NCBI GenBank assembly: GCA_002414665.1
Contig: DIAF01000011.1
Location: forward strand, 106,910 to 170,909
From: Halieaceae bacterium UBA5085
GTDB lineage: Bacteria > Pseudomonadota > Gammaproteobacteria > Pseudomonadales > Halieaceae
Reading direction: 5' to 3'
Length of the DNA stretch: 64,000 nucleotides
The position numbers and the translations under genes were made by a program. Every line of letters starts with the position of its first letter. Position 1 is the first letter of the stretch. Below, piece after piece: positions 34,284 through 43,293 of the stretch. The notes beneath the pieces were generated by a model. The model saw nothing but the letters and a program-made list of their open reading frames with translations. It did not search any database and had not been told where the DNA came from.

Positions 34284-36446
34284 ATGAGTGACAAGATCTA
34301 CAACCGGGAAGCAGCGACGCCGGACGCCTGGCGCACCGAGGCAGAGCGGAGTTTGCGGGGCAAGGGGCTGGACTCACTGACCTGGCACACGCCGGAAGAT
34401 ATCGCGGTAAAGCCCCTGTACACCGCCGAGGATATCGAGGCCCTCGAATATACCAACACCATGCCGGGCCTCTCACCTTATATTCGCGGCCCTCAGGCGA
34501 CCATGTATGCAGGTCGGCCCTGGACCATTCGCCAGTACGCGGGCTTCTCCACCGCTGAGGCCTCCAACGCGTTTTATCGCAAGGCACTGGCAGCGGGCGG
34601 GCAGGGTATCTCCGTGGCCTTCGACCTCGCCACACACCGCGGTTATGACTCGGATCACCCACGGGTCACTGGGGATGTCGGCAAGGCGGGTGTGGCTATC
34701 GATTCCGTGGAAGACATGAAGATCCTGTTCGACGGCATTCCGCTCGACAAGGTCTCGGTATCCATGACCATGAACGGCGCCGTGCTGCCCATTCTTGCGG
34801 GCTACATCGTCGCAGCGGAAGAGCAGGGCGTAGGTCAGGAGCAGCTGGCAGGCACTATCCAGAACGACATCCTGAAAGAGTTCATGGTGCGCAACACCTA
34901 CATTTATCCACCTGCGCCCAGCATGAAGATCATTGGCGATATCATCGCCCACTGTTCGCGGAACATGCCACGTTTCAACACGATCTCCATTTCCGGCTAT
35001 CACATCCAGGAGGCCGGGGCCAACGCAGCGCTGGAGCTGGCCTACACCCTGGCCGATGGCAAAGAGTACATTCGTACTGCCCTTGCAGCGGGCCTGAGCA
35101 TTGATGAATTTGCGCCGCGGCTGTCCTTCTTCTGGGGCATCGGCATGAACTTTTACATGGAGATCGCCAAGCTGCGTGCAGCGCGATTGCTGTGGGCGCG
35201 AATCGTGGCAGAGTTCAACCCGCAGAACCCCAAGAGCTCCATGCTGCGGACACACAGCCAGACCTCAGGCTGGTCGCTGACGGAACAGGATCCTTACAAT
35301 AACGTGGTGCGCACGACCATCGAGGCGATGGCGGCAGTTTTTGGTGGCACCCAGTCACTGCATACCAATGCCCTCGATGAGGCCATTGCGCTGCCGACCG
35401 AATTCTCGGCACGCATCGCACGCAACACGCAGCTGATCATTCAGGAGGAAACCGGTATCACCAACGTGGTGGATCCCTGGGGCGGGTCCTACATGATGGA
35501 GAGCCTGACACAGTCCATTGCAGACAAGGCCTGGGAACTGATTGAAGAAGTCGAGGCCGCCGGTGGCATGGCCAAGGCCATTGAAACCGGAATGCCCAAG
35601 CTGCGTATCGAAGAGGCAGCGGCGCGCAAGCAGGCGCGTATTGACCGCGGCGAGGATGTCATCGTCGGTGTCAACAAATACCGCACCGACGATGCCAGTG
35701 AGGTCGAGGTTCTGCAAATCGACAATGATGCGGTGCGCACCTCGCAGCTCGCCAGGCTGGAAAATGTGCGTGCCAATCGCGACGAGGCGGCGGTCGAGGA
35801 CATTCTTGAGCAGCTTTACCAGGCTGCGGTCAGCGGCGAAGGCAATCTGTTGGCGCTCTCGATCGAGGCGACGCGTCGGCGCGCCACCGTGGGTGAAATC
35901 TCCTTCGCCCTCGAGCGGGAATACGGCCGTTTCAATGCCCAGGCACAAACTGTCTCCGGTGTCTACGGCTCCGCGTTTCAGCAGGATGAAAACTGGCAGG
36001 GTATCAGCATGGATATCGATGCGTTTGTCGAGAAGTATGGTCGCCGTCCGCGCATGCTGGTGTGCAAGATGGGACAGGACGGTCACGACCGTGGCGCCAA
36101 GGTGGTTGCTACCGCCTTCGCCGATGTTGGTTTCGACATCGACCTGTCGCCGATGTTTTCCACGCCGGAAGAAGTGGCCCGGCAGGCCATCGAAAACGAT
36201 GTTCATGTCGTGGGCGCCTCATCGCTGGCGGCAGGACACAAGACCCTGGTGCCCGCACTGGTCGAGGAACTGCGCAAGCAGGGCGCGGAAGATATCGTGG
36301 TGATCGCCGGCGGCGTTATTCCGCGTCAGGACTACGATTTCCTCTACGAGGCGGGTGTGAAGTGCATTTTTGGCCCCGGCACACCGATCCCGCAGTGTGC
36401 TCGCGAGGTGCTCGACGCAGTCAACGAGGCTCAAGGCGCGGCCTGA
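34284..36446 (+). CDS. scpA: methylmalonyl-CoA mutase (B12-dependent)
   Basis: A 720-residue single-chain methylmalonyl-CoA mutase converting (R)-methylmalonyl-CoA to succinyl-CoA with adenosylcobalamin. The N-terminal TIM barrel has MYAGRPWTIRQYAGFS with the substrate Tyr and GISVAFDLATHRGYDSDHP; the C-terminal cobalamin domain has KMGQDGHDRGAKV, the DxHxxG motif whose His ligates cobalt, and GASSLAAGHKTLVP. AGCGGAG precedes the ATG. The MeaB gene follows four bases after its stop. Confidence 0.97.
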   Translation: MSDKIYNREAATPDAWRTEAERSLRGKGLDSLTWHTPEDIAVKPLYTAEDIEALEYTNTMPGLSPYIRGPQATMYAGRPWTIRQYAGFSTAEASNAFYRKALAAGGQGISVAFDLATHRGYDSDHPRVTGDVGKAGVAIDSVEDMKILFDGIPLDKVSVSMTMNGAVLPILAGYIVAAEEQGVGQEQLAGTIQNDILKEFMVRNTYIYPPAPSMKIIGDIIAHCSRNMPRFNTISISGYHIQEAGANAALELAYTLADGKEYIRTALAAGLSIDEFAPRLSFFWGIGMNFYMEIAKLRAARLLWARIVAEFNPQNPKSSMLRTHSQTSGWSLTEQDPYNNVVRTTIEAMAAVFGGTQSLHTNALDEAIALPTEFSARIARNTQLIIQEETGITNVVDPWGGSYMMESLTQSIADKAWELIEEVEAAGGMAKAIETGMPKLRIEEAAARKQARIDRGEDVIVGVNKYRTDDASEVEVLQIDNDAVRTSQLARLENVRANRDEAAVEDILEQLYQAAVSGEGNLLALSIEATRRRATVGEISFALEREYGRFNAQAQTVSGVYGSAFQQDENWQGISMDIDAFVEKYGRRPRMLVCKMGQDGHDRGAKVVATAFADVGFDIDLSPMFSTPEEVARQAIENDVHVVGASSLAAGHKTLVPALVEELRKQGAEDIVVIAGGVIPRQDYDFLYEAGVKCIFGPGTPIPQCAREVLDAVNEAQGAA

Positions 36447-36450
36447 GGCC

Positions 36451-37410
36451 ATGGTTCTTGTCGATACCGAAGCGTTGCGGGCGGGCAATCGTCGGGCGCT
36501 CGCCAAGGCCATTACCCTGGTGGAAAGCTCGCTTGCCGGTCACCGCGAGGGTGCTCAGCAGCTGCTCGAAGCGCTGCTTCCCTACACGGGTAACAGCATC
36601 CGGGTGGGTATATCCGGTGTGCCAGGTGTGGGCAAGTCGACCTTCATTGAGGCGTTTGGCCTGTATCTGATCAGCCAGGGGAAACGGGTGGCGGTGCTCG
36701 CCGTGGATCCAAGCTCACCGATGACCGGAGGTTCTATCCTTGGCGACAAAACCCGTATGGAAATGCTGTCAAGACGGGAGGAGGCGTTCATCCGTCCCTC
36801 ACCGGCGGCAGGTGCACTGGGAGGGGTAGCGCAGAAAACTCGCGAAACCATGCTGCTGTGCGAAGCCGCCGGTTACGATGTCATTCTGGTGGAAACGGTT
36901 GGTGTCGGCCAGTCCGAGTACCAGGTTGCCGGTATGGTCGACTTTTTCATGGTGTTGATGTTGCCCGGCGGCGGCGATGAGTTGCAGGGTATCAAACGCG
37001 GCATCATGGAACTGGCGGATGCACTGGTGATCAACAAGGCTGACGGTAACAGCGAGCAGTTGGCGAAACAGACCCGCCAGCATTATAACGCCGCGATGCA
37101 CCTGCTGCGCCAGACCACCTTCTGGACGCCCCGGGTGATGACCTGTTCGGCCTTGAAGAATCAGAATATCGATGCGGTGTGGGGTATGCTGGTCGACTAC
37201 TGGACCGATGCGCGCAAGGCCAACGCCTTCGACGCCAAGCGGGCACGCCAGAACCGCGACTGGATGCATTCACTGCTGAACAATCTGCTCCTGCAGCGTT
37301 TGCAACAGAACCCCAGAATTCGCGCTCTGCTGCCGGAGCTGGAGCAGGCGGTAGAGGCCGGGGAAACCACGCCCTATGCCGCAGCGCGGCGCCTGATCGA
37401 CCTGCTCTGA
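36451..37410 (+). CDS. meaB: methylmalonyl-CoA mutase chaperone GTPase MeaB
   Basis: A 319-residue G3E-family GTPase (MeaB/ArgK) that gates cofactor loading and protects the mutase from inactivation. The Walker A is GVPGVGKST, then VLAVDPSSPMTGGSILGDKTR as in all MeaB proteins, and VETVGVGQSE for switch II, with INKADG for guanine recognition. ATG at 36451 starts MVLVDTEALRAGNRRALAKA; the frame open upstream overlaps the mutase and is not used. Confidence 0.95.
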   Translation: MVLVDTEALRAGNRRALAKAITLVESSLAGHREGAQQLLEALLPYTGNSIRVGISGVPGVGKSTFIEAFGLYLISQGKRVAVLAVDPSSPMTGGSILGDKTRMEMLSRREEAFIRPSPAAGALGGVAQKTRETMLLCEAAGYDVILVETVGVGQSEYQVAGMVDFFMVLMLPGGGDELQGIKRGIMELADALVINKADGNSEQLAKQTRQHYNAAMHLLRQTTFWTPRVMTCSALKNQNIDAVWGMLVDYWTDARKANAFDAKRARQNRDWMHSLLNNLLLQRLQQNPRIRALLPELEQAVEAGETTPYAAARRLIDLL

Positions 37411-37456
37411 CCTGCGCTGCTAGTATGGCGCAATACGTCTCGCTGAGTGAGCCCAC

Positions 37457-37774
37457 ATGCGCTTTCGTCCGCTGGAAAAACTGATCAACCTGTACGACGG
37501 CTACCGTCGCAGCTTCCGGATAGATGAACTCGCGCTGCTGCTGGTCAAGCAGGACGGTGAGGTGTATCTGTTCGAGGCTCGCTGCCCGCACCGCGAACAG
37601 TCGCTCGATGCAGCCACCATTCACGACGGCGTGCTGGAGTGCCCGTTGCACCGCTATCGCTTCAGGCTGGCAGACGGGGCCCTGGTGCAGGCGTCCGAAG
37701 AGCCTTGTCGGGGTTTGAAAACCTGGCCCCTGGTGTATGAGGGCAATGAGGTCGGGTTCTTGTTGCCCGACTGA
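37457..37774 (+). CDS. Rieske 2Fe-2S domain protein
   Basis: A 105-residue stand-alone Rieske protein. The cluster ligands are Cys-Pro-His in EARCPHREQSL and CPLHRYRF about 17 residues later. It resembles Rieske-type ferredoxins that pass electrons to an oxygenase or reductase; it has no catalytic domain of its own. It lies 46 bases after meaB and may simply be transcribed from that operon. Ribosome site weak. The partner enzyme is unknown. Confidence 0.87.
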   Translation: MRFRPLEKLINLYDGYRRSFRIDELALLLVKQDGEVYLFEARCPHREQSLDAATIHDGVLECPLHRYRFRLADGALVQASEEPCRGLKTWPLVYEGNEVGFLLPD

Positions 37775-37806
37775 ACGCGGCCGCCGCGTACCACAAGGAA
37801 CCTGTC

Positions 37807-39153
37807 ATGCTTCTGCTCGTCAACCTGCTGTCATTCGCTGCCCTGTGCTACCTGTTGCACCGTCTGCGCCGTCGCGGCTGGCCACTGTCGCGGCAGATTC
37901 TCGCGGGCCTGGTGGCGGGCGCTGTGTACGGTGTGGGCCTGCAGGTCGCGTGGTCGGGGCGCGCAGATCTGGTCACGGATACACTGCAGTGGACCGGTAT
38001 TGTCGCCAGTGGTTATGTGAGTCTCCTGCGTATGATCATCATGCCACTGGTTCTGGTGATGATGGTCGCCGCCGTGCTGAAAATGCGCGAGGTCGCTGAT
38101 CTAGGGAAGATTGGCGCCGCGGTGGTGGGATTGCTCATTGCGACGACCATGGTCGCCGCGGTTGTCGGCATTCTGGTGACCAGTGTCTTCGGCCTGACCG
38201 CAGACAGCATCACCCAGGGTGCACGCGAGTTGGCCTCCGCAGATGCCCTGGCGCAGCGCTATGAGACCGTTGCCGGCCTGGGCCTGCCCGACATGCTGGT
38301 GCGTTTTGTACCGGCAAACGTGTTCTATGATCTGACCGAGGCACGGCCCACGTCGATCATCGCGGTCGTACTGTTCGGTATCCTATTCGGTGTTGCCGCA
38401 CTGCAGGTTGCGCGCTCAGAACCAGCACGGGGTGCGCAAATAGAGTCGTTTGTGGACACCGCGCGGCTGGTTGTCCTGCGCCTTGTGCATATCGTGATGG
38501 CGCTCACGCCCTACGGCATACTTGCCTTGATCGGGGGCGTGGTGGCGCGATCGGACGCCGCGGACATCCTCAACCTGCTCACCTTTGTTATTGCCTCCTA
38601 CCTGGCTATCGGGATCATGTTTGCGGTTCATGCGCTGCTACTGCGAGTGCATGGCGTGGACCTGCGACACTACTTCCGCTCGGTCTGGCCCGTACTCGCT
38701 TTTGCCTTCACCTCGCGCAGTTCGGCGGCCAGCATTCCCCTCAATGTTGAAACCCAGATCGACAAACTGCGGGTGGCGAGTCCGATTGCCAGTCTCTCGG
38801 CAACACTGGGCGCCACCATCGGGCAGAACGGCTGCGCGGGTATCTATCCGGCCATGCTGGCAGTCATGATAGCGCCGTCAATGGGCATTGACCCGCTGGG
38901 CTGGGATTTCATGGCCGGCCTTGTGGGCATTATCGCCATAAGCTCCTTTGGCGTTGCCGGTGTGGGCGGGGGCGCGACATTCGCCGCGCTGATTGTGTTG
39001 CCGGCCATGGGGTTTCCGGTGACGGTAGCCGCCGTACTGATTTCCATCGAGCCGCTCATCGATATGGCCCGTACCGCGCTCAATGTAAACGGCGCCATGA
39101 CCGCCGGCGTGCTAACGCAGCGCTGGCTGGGCGCATCAGTGGCCAGGGATTGA
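37807..39153 (+). CDS. dicarboxylate/amino acid:cation symporter, cystine transporter TcyP/YdjN-like
   Basis: A 448-residue DAACS-family inner-membrane symporter with about nine membrane segments. The re-entrant loop sequences FAFTSRSSAASIPLNVETQ and GATIGQNGCAGIYPAMLA are characteristic of the TcyP/YdjN L-cystine branch rather than the glutamate or C4-dicarboxylate branches. AAGGAA precedes the ATG, 32 bases after the Rieske gene. L-cystine uptake would fit cysB elsewhere in the window, but the substrate is an inference from motifs. Confidence 0.88.
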   Translation: MLLLVNLLSFAALCYLLHRLRRRGWPLSRQILAGLVAGAVYGVGLQVAWSGRADLVTDTLQWTGIVASGYVSLLRMIIMPLVLVMMVAAVLKMREVADLGKIGAAVVGLLIATTMVAAVVGILVTSVFGLTADSITQGARELASADALAQRYETVAGLGLPDMLVRFVPANVFYDLTEARPTSIIAVVLFGILFGVAALQVARSEPARGAQIESFVDTARLVVLRLVHIVMALTPYGILALIGGVVARSDAADILNLLTFVIASYLAIGIMFAVHALLLRVHGVDLRHYFRSVWPVLAFAFTSRSSAASIPLNVETQIDKLRVASPIASLSATLGATIGQNGCAGIYPAMLAVMIAPSMGIDPLGWDFMAGLVGIIAISSFGVAGVGGGATFAALIVLPAMGFPVTVAAVLISIEPLIDMARTALNVNGAMTAGVLTQRWLGASVARD

Positions 39154-39200
39154 TGCAAGCAGTCAGCGCCTGTGAAGCTCTGGCAATCCCGGTTTTTTCG

Positions 39201-40124
39201 TTATAGCGGGACGCTGCGAAATTCCACATGCGGACCGCTGTGGCGCCAAAGCTCCTCGAACAAATCGCGGTAGCGCTCGGCGCGGGCCCGTGAATCAGGC
39301 TCGCAGAACGCGGCCTTGTCACTCTCCGCCGGTTTGCAGAGTACACCGCTGCGGTCGGTCAGTACCAGGGTTTCCCCTTTCCAGTCCGGGTGTTCGTTGA
39401 GTTGCTGCAGGATAACGGAGGAGGGAAGGCGTCGGGCCAGTGCCAACAGGCGGTGCCCGCGCTGGATCATTGGCCGGTAGTCGCTCACCAGAATACGCAC
39501 CCGCGACTGCGCGGCGCGGCGCGCGAGCGCACTCAATGCCGCCGCGAGTTCGCTGTTGTCGAACACCCGATGGTCCAGGTCGTAACTCAGGATACAGATC
39601 TCGCGCGATGCGTTCTGGCACAGGGCTACCGCCCAGCGTGCAAAGGGGTCCGGGTAGGCAATGCCGTTGGCGTAGACCTTGCCCAGGTCGGTGTCACGGC
39701 GCATCGCGATGTGCGGAATACCGGCTTCTTCGAAGGACTCACCCTCCGGGCTGAAGCCCGCACGTGCGTAGAAATCTGCGGCGTGCTGTTGTGCATGCAG
39801 GTAGACGCTGTCCAGACCGCGCTCCCTTGCCGCGCTGATCAGTGCATCAAGTACTGCGGCACCGTGGCCATGACCACGGTGGTCAGCGAGCACCGCCATG
39901 CGCCCGATCTTGCCGCTGGGCAGCAGGCGTCCACAGGCGACAGGCAGGTTGTCGATAGTGCCCAGCACATGCAATGCGTGCTCGTCCTGCCCATCCCACT
40001 CGATTTCGCGCGGCACGCCCTGTTCGACGATGAAGACGGCTTCCCGCAGTGCGCGTAATGCCTCTCTGTGGGTTTCCCAGTCGACGAGCTCCAGCTGCAA
40101 TGTCCGTGTCGCTTTACTCGACAT
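39201..40124 (-). CDS. GNAT acetyltransferase with extra C-terminal domain
   Basis: A 307-residue two-domain protein. Residues about 1-145 are a GNAT acetyltransferase of the ElaA type: AVFIVEQGVPREIEWDGQD, then GKIGRMAVLADHRGHGHGAA for acetyl-CoA binding, and HAQQHAADFYARAGF. The rest has a separate fold with ICILSYDLDHRVFDN and RVRILVSDYRPMIQRGHRLL, resembling a domain seen fused to GNATs and to phospholipase-D-like proteins but lacking an HKD motif. The start at 40124 overlaps the end of roxA by 11 bases, so translation is coupled. Substrate unknown. Confidence 0.85.
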   Translation of the reverse strand: MSSKATRTLQLELVDWETHREALRALREAVFIVEQGVPREIEWDGQDEHALHVLGTIDNLPVACGRLLPSGKIGRMAVLADHRGHGHGAAVLDALISAARERGLDSVYLHAQQHAADFYARAGFSPEGESFEEAGIPHIAMRRDTDLGKVYANGIAYPDPFARWAVALCQNASREICILSYDLDHRVFDNSELAAALSALARRAAQSRVRILVSDYRPMIQRGHRLLALARRLPSSVILQQLNEHPDWKGETLVLTDRSGVLCKPAESDKAAFCEPDSRARAERYRDLFEELWRHSGPHVEFRSVPL

Positions 40125-41223
40125 CCAATACCCCCTGTTGCAGAAGAAACTGTAGCACGGCTGCCGCACCTTCGCCGCCGGGTGAGACCACGCGGTTGTC
40201 TGCACAGAGCTCACCCAGCCAGGCCGCCATGTGCATCGGTGCAGCGCAGCTCAGGCCATTGGCGAAAACGCGCAGTCCCGGGCCATCCATTTGCCACGCA
40301 ACGCGGGCGCCCGGTGCCAGTCTGGCGGAGGCTCCGGCGCGCAAATGCGCGCGGAGCTGGGCGACCTCGCCTTCTGGCAGCGACACGCCTTCAGCGGCGG
40401 TCATCAGCTCCCCAAACCAGCGGTCATCTGCCGTGTCGACCAGCAGGCGCAGCACCTGTTCCCGCGCAGCGCGGATGTCGGGCGTGGATATCTCCCCGCA
40501 GCGGCCTGCCAGGTCGCGGCCCGCGTCTTCCAGCAGTCGGCTGCTGCCGATCGTTTCCAGGCAGGCATCTGTCAGGTGAGAGAGCAGGTCGGATAGGCGG
40601 GGGGCGCGAAAACCCAGGGAAAAACAGGTGGACTCACCGCGGGAAATGCCCCAGTGCGCGACCCCCGGCGGGAGGTAAAGCACGTCGCCACAGCGCAGCG
40701 TGTATTCGGTGTGGCAGTCGAAGCACGCCAGCAGTTTCAGGTCTTTGTGCGGCAGCAGGGGTGTGTTGTCATTGCAGCGCTGCCCGATCCGCCAGGTACG
40801 TTCACCTTCGCCCTGCAGCAGGAACACGTCATACAGATCGTAGTGAGGGCCGATACCGCCGCCGTCCGTGGCGTAGCTCACCATGACGTCGTCGAAGCGC
40901 CAGCGGGGAATGAAATCGGTGAGCTGGCGTAGCTGGGCGACCTCGTCCAGCAGCTGATCCACACGCTGCACCAGCAATGTCCAGGGGTGCGGTCGCTGGA
41001 AGTCACCTGCGTCAAAGGGACCGTGGCTCAGGCGCCAGCTGGTCGCACGATCGGCGCGACCGCTGCATTCAGCAATGCGCGATTCGACGGCGTCTTCCAT
41101 CGCCAGGCCGGCAAGTTCATCCGCACTGACGGGTGGTGTGAAGCCGGGGACGGCAGCGCGTAGCAGGAGTGGTTCACGCTGCCAGTACTTGGCCAGAAAT
41201 AGTGCCGGGTCCAGCCCTTGCAC
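40114..41223 (-). CDS. roxA: ribosomal protein uL16 arginine 3-hydroxylase RoxA (YcfD)
   Basis: A 369-residue JmjC-type 2-oxoglutarate/Fe(II) oxygenase similar to E. coli YcfD (373 residues), which hydroxylates an arginine of ribosomal protein L16. Iron ligands are the His and Asp of GGIGPHYDLYDVFLLQG and the His in LPPGVAHWG. The N-terminus YWQREPLLLRAAVPGF and SADELAGLAMEDAVESR match the family. Start: GTG at 41223, seven bases after the purB stop; an upstream start would run into purB. It follows purB on the same strand, as part of a leftward housekeeping operon. Confidence 0.93.
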   Translation of the reverse strand: MQGLDPALFLAKYWQREPLLLRAAVPGFTPPVSADELAGLAMEDAVESRIAECSGRADRATSWRLSHGPFDAGDFQRPHPWTLLVQRVDQLLDEVAQLRQLTDFIPRWRFDDVMVSYATDGGGIGPHYDLYDVFLLQGEGERTWRIGQRCNDNTPLLPHKDLKLLACFDCHTEYTLRCGDVLYLPPGVAHWGISRGESTCFSLGFRAPRLSDLLSHLTDACLETIGSSRLLEDAGRDLAGRCGEISTPDIRAAREQVLRLLVDTADDRWFGELMTAAEGVSLPEGEVAQLRAHLRAGASARLAPGARVAWQMDGPGLRVFANGLSCAAPMHMAAWLGELCADNRVVSPGGEGAAAVLQFLLQQGVLDVE

Positions 41224-41229
41224 GCGGCG

Positions 41230-42606
41230 CTAATCCTCGCGGATGGCGCGCGCCTGCGCGGCGGCATTGCCGGTATAGCGCGCGGGGGTCAGCGCGAGCA
41301 GGGCGGCTTTTGCCTCCGGGGGAATGTCCAGCCCTGCGATAAAGGCCTGCAGGGTCTCCTGGGTCATCGCCTGGCCGCGGGTCAGTTCCTTGAGCTTTTC
41401 ATAGGGCTTCTCAATGCCATAACGCCGCATGACGGTCTGAATCGGCTCCGCAAGCACTTCCCAGCTCTGCTCCAGATCCTCTGCCAGGCGTGCCTCATTG
41501 AGTTGCAGCTTGCCGATCCCCTTGAGGCTGGCCTCGTAGGCGATCAGGCTGTAGCCAAAGCCCACGCCCATATTGCGCAGCACGGTTGAGTCGGTCAGAT
41601 CGCGTTGCCAGCGGCTGATCGGGAGTTTGCTGGCCAGATGCTGGAAAATCGCATTGGCAATGCCCAGGTTGCCCTCGGAATTTTCAAAGTCGATCGGATT
41701 GACCTTGTGGGGCATGGTCGACGAACCGACTTCTCCAGCGACTGTGCGCTGGCGGAAATAGCCCAGGGAGATGTAGCCCCAGAGGTCACGGTCGAGGTCG
41801 ATCAATACCGTATTGAAACGCGCCACGGCGTCGAACAGTTCCGCCATGTAGTCGTGGGGTTCAATCTGGGTGGTGTAGGGGTTCCAGTCCAGGCCGAGTC
41901 CGACCACGAAGGCTTTTGCATTGGCCTGCCAGTCCACCTCAGGGTAGGCGCTGAGGTGGGCATTGTAGTTGCCGACGGCGCCGTTGATCTTGCCCAGATA
42001 GGTTGCGGCCTCCAGCTGTGCCACCTGGCGCCGCAGGCGCACCACCACGTTGGCGATCTCCTTGCCCATGGTGGTGGGGCTCGCGGTCTGCCCGTGGGTG
42101 CGCGAAAGCATCGGTGCCTCCGCGTGGGTGATGGCCAGTTCCGAGAGCGCGGAGAGCAGGCGCTGCATGACCGGCAGCAACACGTTGTTCATGCCATCGC
42201 GCAGCATCAGGGCATGGGACAGGTTGTTGATGTCCTCCGAGGTGCAGGCAAAATGGACAAATTCGGCGATGGCTTCCAGTTCCGGGTTGCCGGCAAACCG
42301 CTCTTTGATGAAGTACTCGACGGCCTTGACGTCATGGTTGGTGGTGGCTTCGATGGCTTTAATACGCTGCGCATCAGCTTCGCTGAAGTCATCGGCGATA
42401 GCATCAAGCTGCGCCTTCGCCTGCGGCGAGAGGGCGGGTACCTCGTCAACGCCGGACAGTTGCGCGAGTTGCTGTAGCCAGCGCACCTCGACCAGCACGC
42501 GGCGTTTGATCAGGCCGTATTCGCTGAAGACCTCGCGCAGGGGCGCGGTGCGTGCACCGTAGCGTCCGTCAATGGGCGATACGGCGGTGAGGGCGGTCAG
42601 TTCCAT
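41230..42606 (-). CDS. purB: adenylosuccinate lyase
   Basis: PurB (458 residues) catalyses two fumarate-releasing steps in purine synthesis: SAICAR to AICAR and adenylosuccinate to AMP. The fumarase-superfamily signature is GSSTMPHKVNPIDFENSEGN, with the catalytic Ser in its first residues. MELTALTAVSPIDGRYG is the usual start. It lies four bases after hflD on the same strand; the order nudJ-mnmA-hflD-purB is conserved in E. coli. Confidence 0.98.
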   Translation of the reverse strand: MELTALTAVSPIDGRYGARTAPLREVFSEYGLIKRRVLVEVRWLQQLAQLSGVDEVPALSPQAKAQLDAIADDFSEADAQRIKAIEATTNHDVKAVEYFIKERFAGNPELEAIAEFVHFACTSEDINNLSHALMLRDGMNNVLLPVMQRLLSALSELAITHAEAPMLSRTHGQTASPTTMGKEIANVVVRLRRQVAQLEAATYLGKINGAVGNYNAHLSAYPEVDWQANAKAFVVGLGLDWNPYTTQIEPHDYMAELFDAVARFNTVLIDLDRDLWGYISLGYFRQRTVAGEVGSSTMPHKVNPIDFENSEGNLGIANAIFQHLASKLPISRWQRDLTDSTVLRNMGVGFGYSLIAYEASLKGIGKLQLNEARLAEDLEQSWEVLAEPIQTVMRRYGIEKPYEKLKELTRGQAMTQETLQAFIAGLDIPPEAKAALLALTPARYTGNAAAQARAIRED

Positions 42607-42609
42607 GGC

Positions 42610-43293
42610 TTACTCCGGAGAATCTGTCGGATGGTGGGCCACGCCCAACTGGCGTGACAGGTCATAGGCGCGGCGCGCGATCGTGCGACGCTGCAGCAGC
42701 AGCTTCCAGCGCCGGCCGCCAAGCTGCCGCCACAGGTGCGTGGAACGGATGCCAGCCAGCAACAGGGCGCGGATAGTGTCTGCGCTCTGACGGTTCTGCA
42801 GGTGTTGAGCGTTACCGTTCACTTTGATGCGAAATTTCAGGGTGCTCAGTGTGTCCTGGTAAATACCGGACACGCTGTGGCAGATATCGTTTACGTTGCC
42901 GGCGAAGTGTTCGGCGCGAAAGCTGGTGTGCTGCAGCCGGGAGTGAACCACCCGCATCATGGCCGGGTCCGCGGCGAATCTGCGCTCCAGGTACAGCAGG
43001 TTGAAGACGTAGCGCACCATGTCGCGCAATTCCTGTGGCTGCTGATTGTTCAACACCATTGCAAGTGTGTCGAGACCCAGCTTGACACCGCCCAGCCCAC
43101 CATAAACGGCTTCCACCGAGTCGCTGTCGAACACAAACAGGCTGTTCAGCGAGGCCTGCAGGAATTCCTCCGGACAACTGCCCGTGCGCGAAACCTGATC
43201 GACCAGCCGCGCCGCCTGCGCGACACCTGCCAGGGCGATAGTCTGCTGATCCAGCAGCGCGGGCGGTGCAGCGCGCTCAGTCGGTGCGTTCAA
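42610..43293 (-). CDS. hflD: high-frequency lysogenization protein HflD
   Basis: HflD (about 227 residues) is a peripheral membrane protein that in E. coli lowers lambda CII activity; its cellular role is less clear. Recognised by IALAGVAQAARLV, a stretch of QASLNSLFVFDSDSV and ALLLAGIRSTHLWRQLGG, and by position between mnmA and purB. The start is chosen as TTG at 43293, with GGAGG five bases upstream inside the last codons of mnmA; an ATG at 43323 lies deeper in mnmA and would add ten residues. The overlap with mnmA is 17 bases for the TTG. Confidence 0.92.
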   Translation of the reverse strand: MNAPTERAAPPALLDQQTIALAGVAQAARLVDQVSRTGSCPEEFLQASLNSLFVFDSDSVEAVYGGLGGVKLGLDTLAMVLNNQQPQELRDMVRYVFNLLYLERRFAADPAMMRVVHSRLQHTSFRAEHFAGNVNDICHSVSGIYQDTLSTLKFRIKVNGNAQHLQNRQSADTIRALLLAGIRSTHLWRQLGGRRWKLLLQRRTIARRAYDLSRQLGVAHHPTDSPE

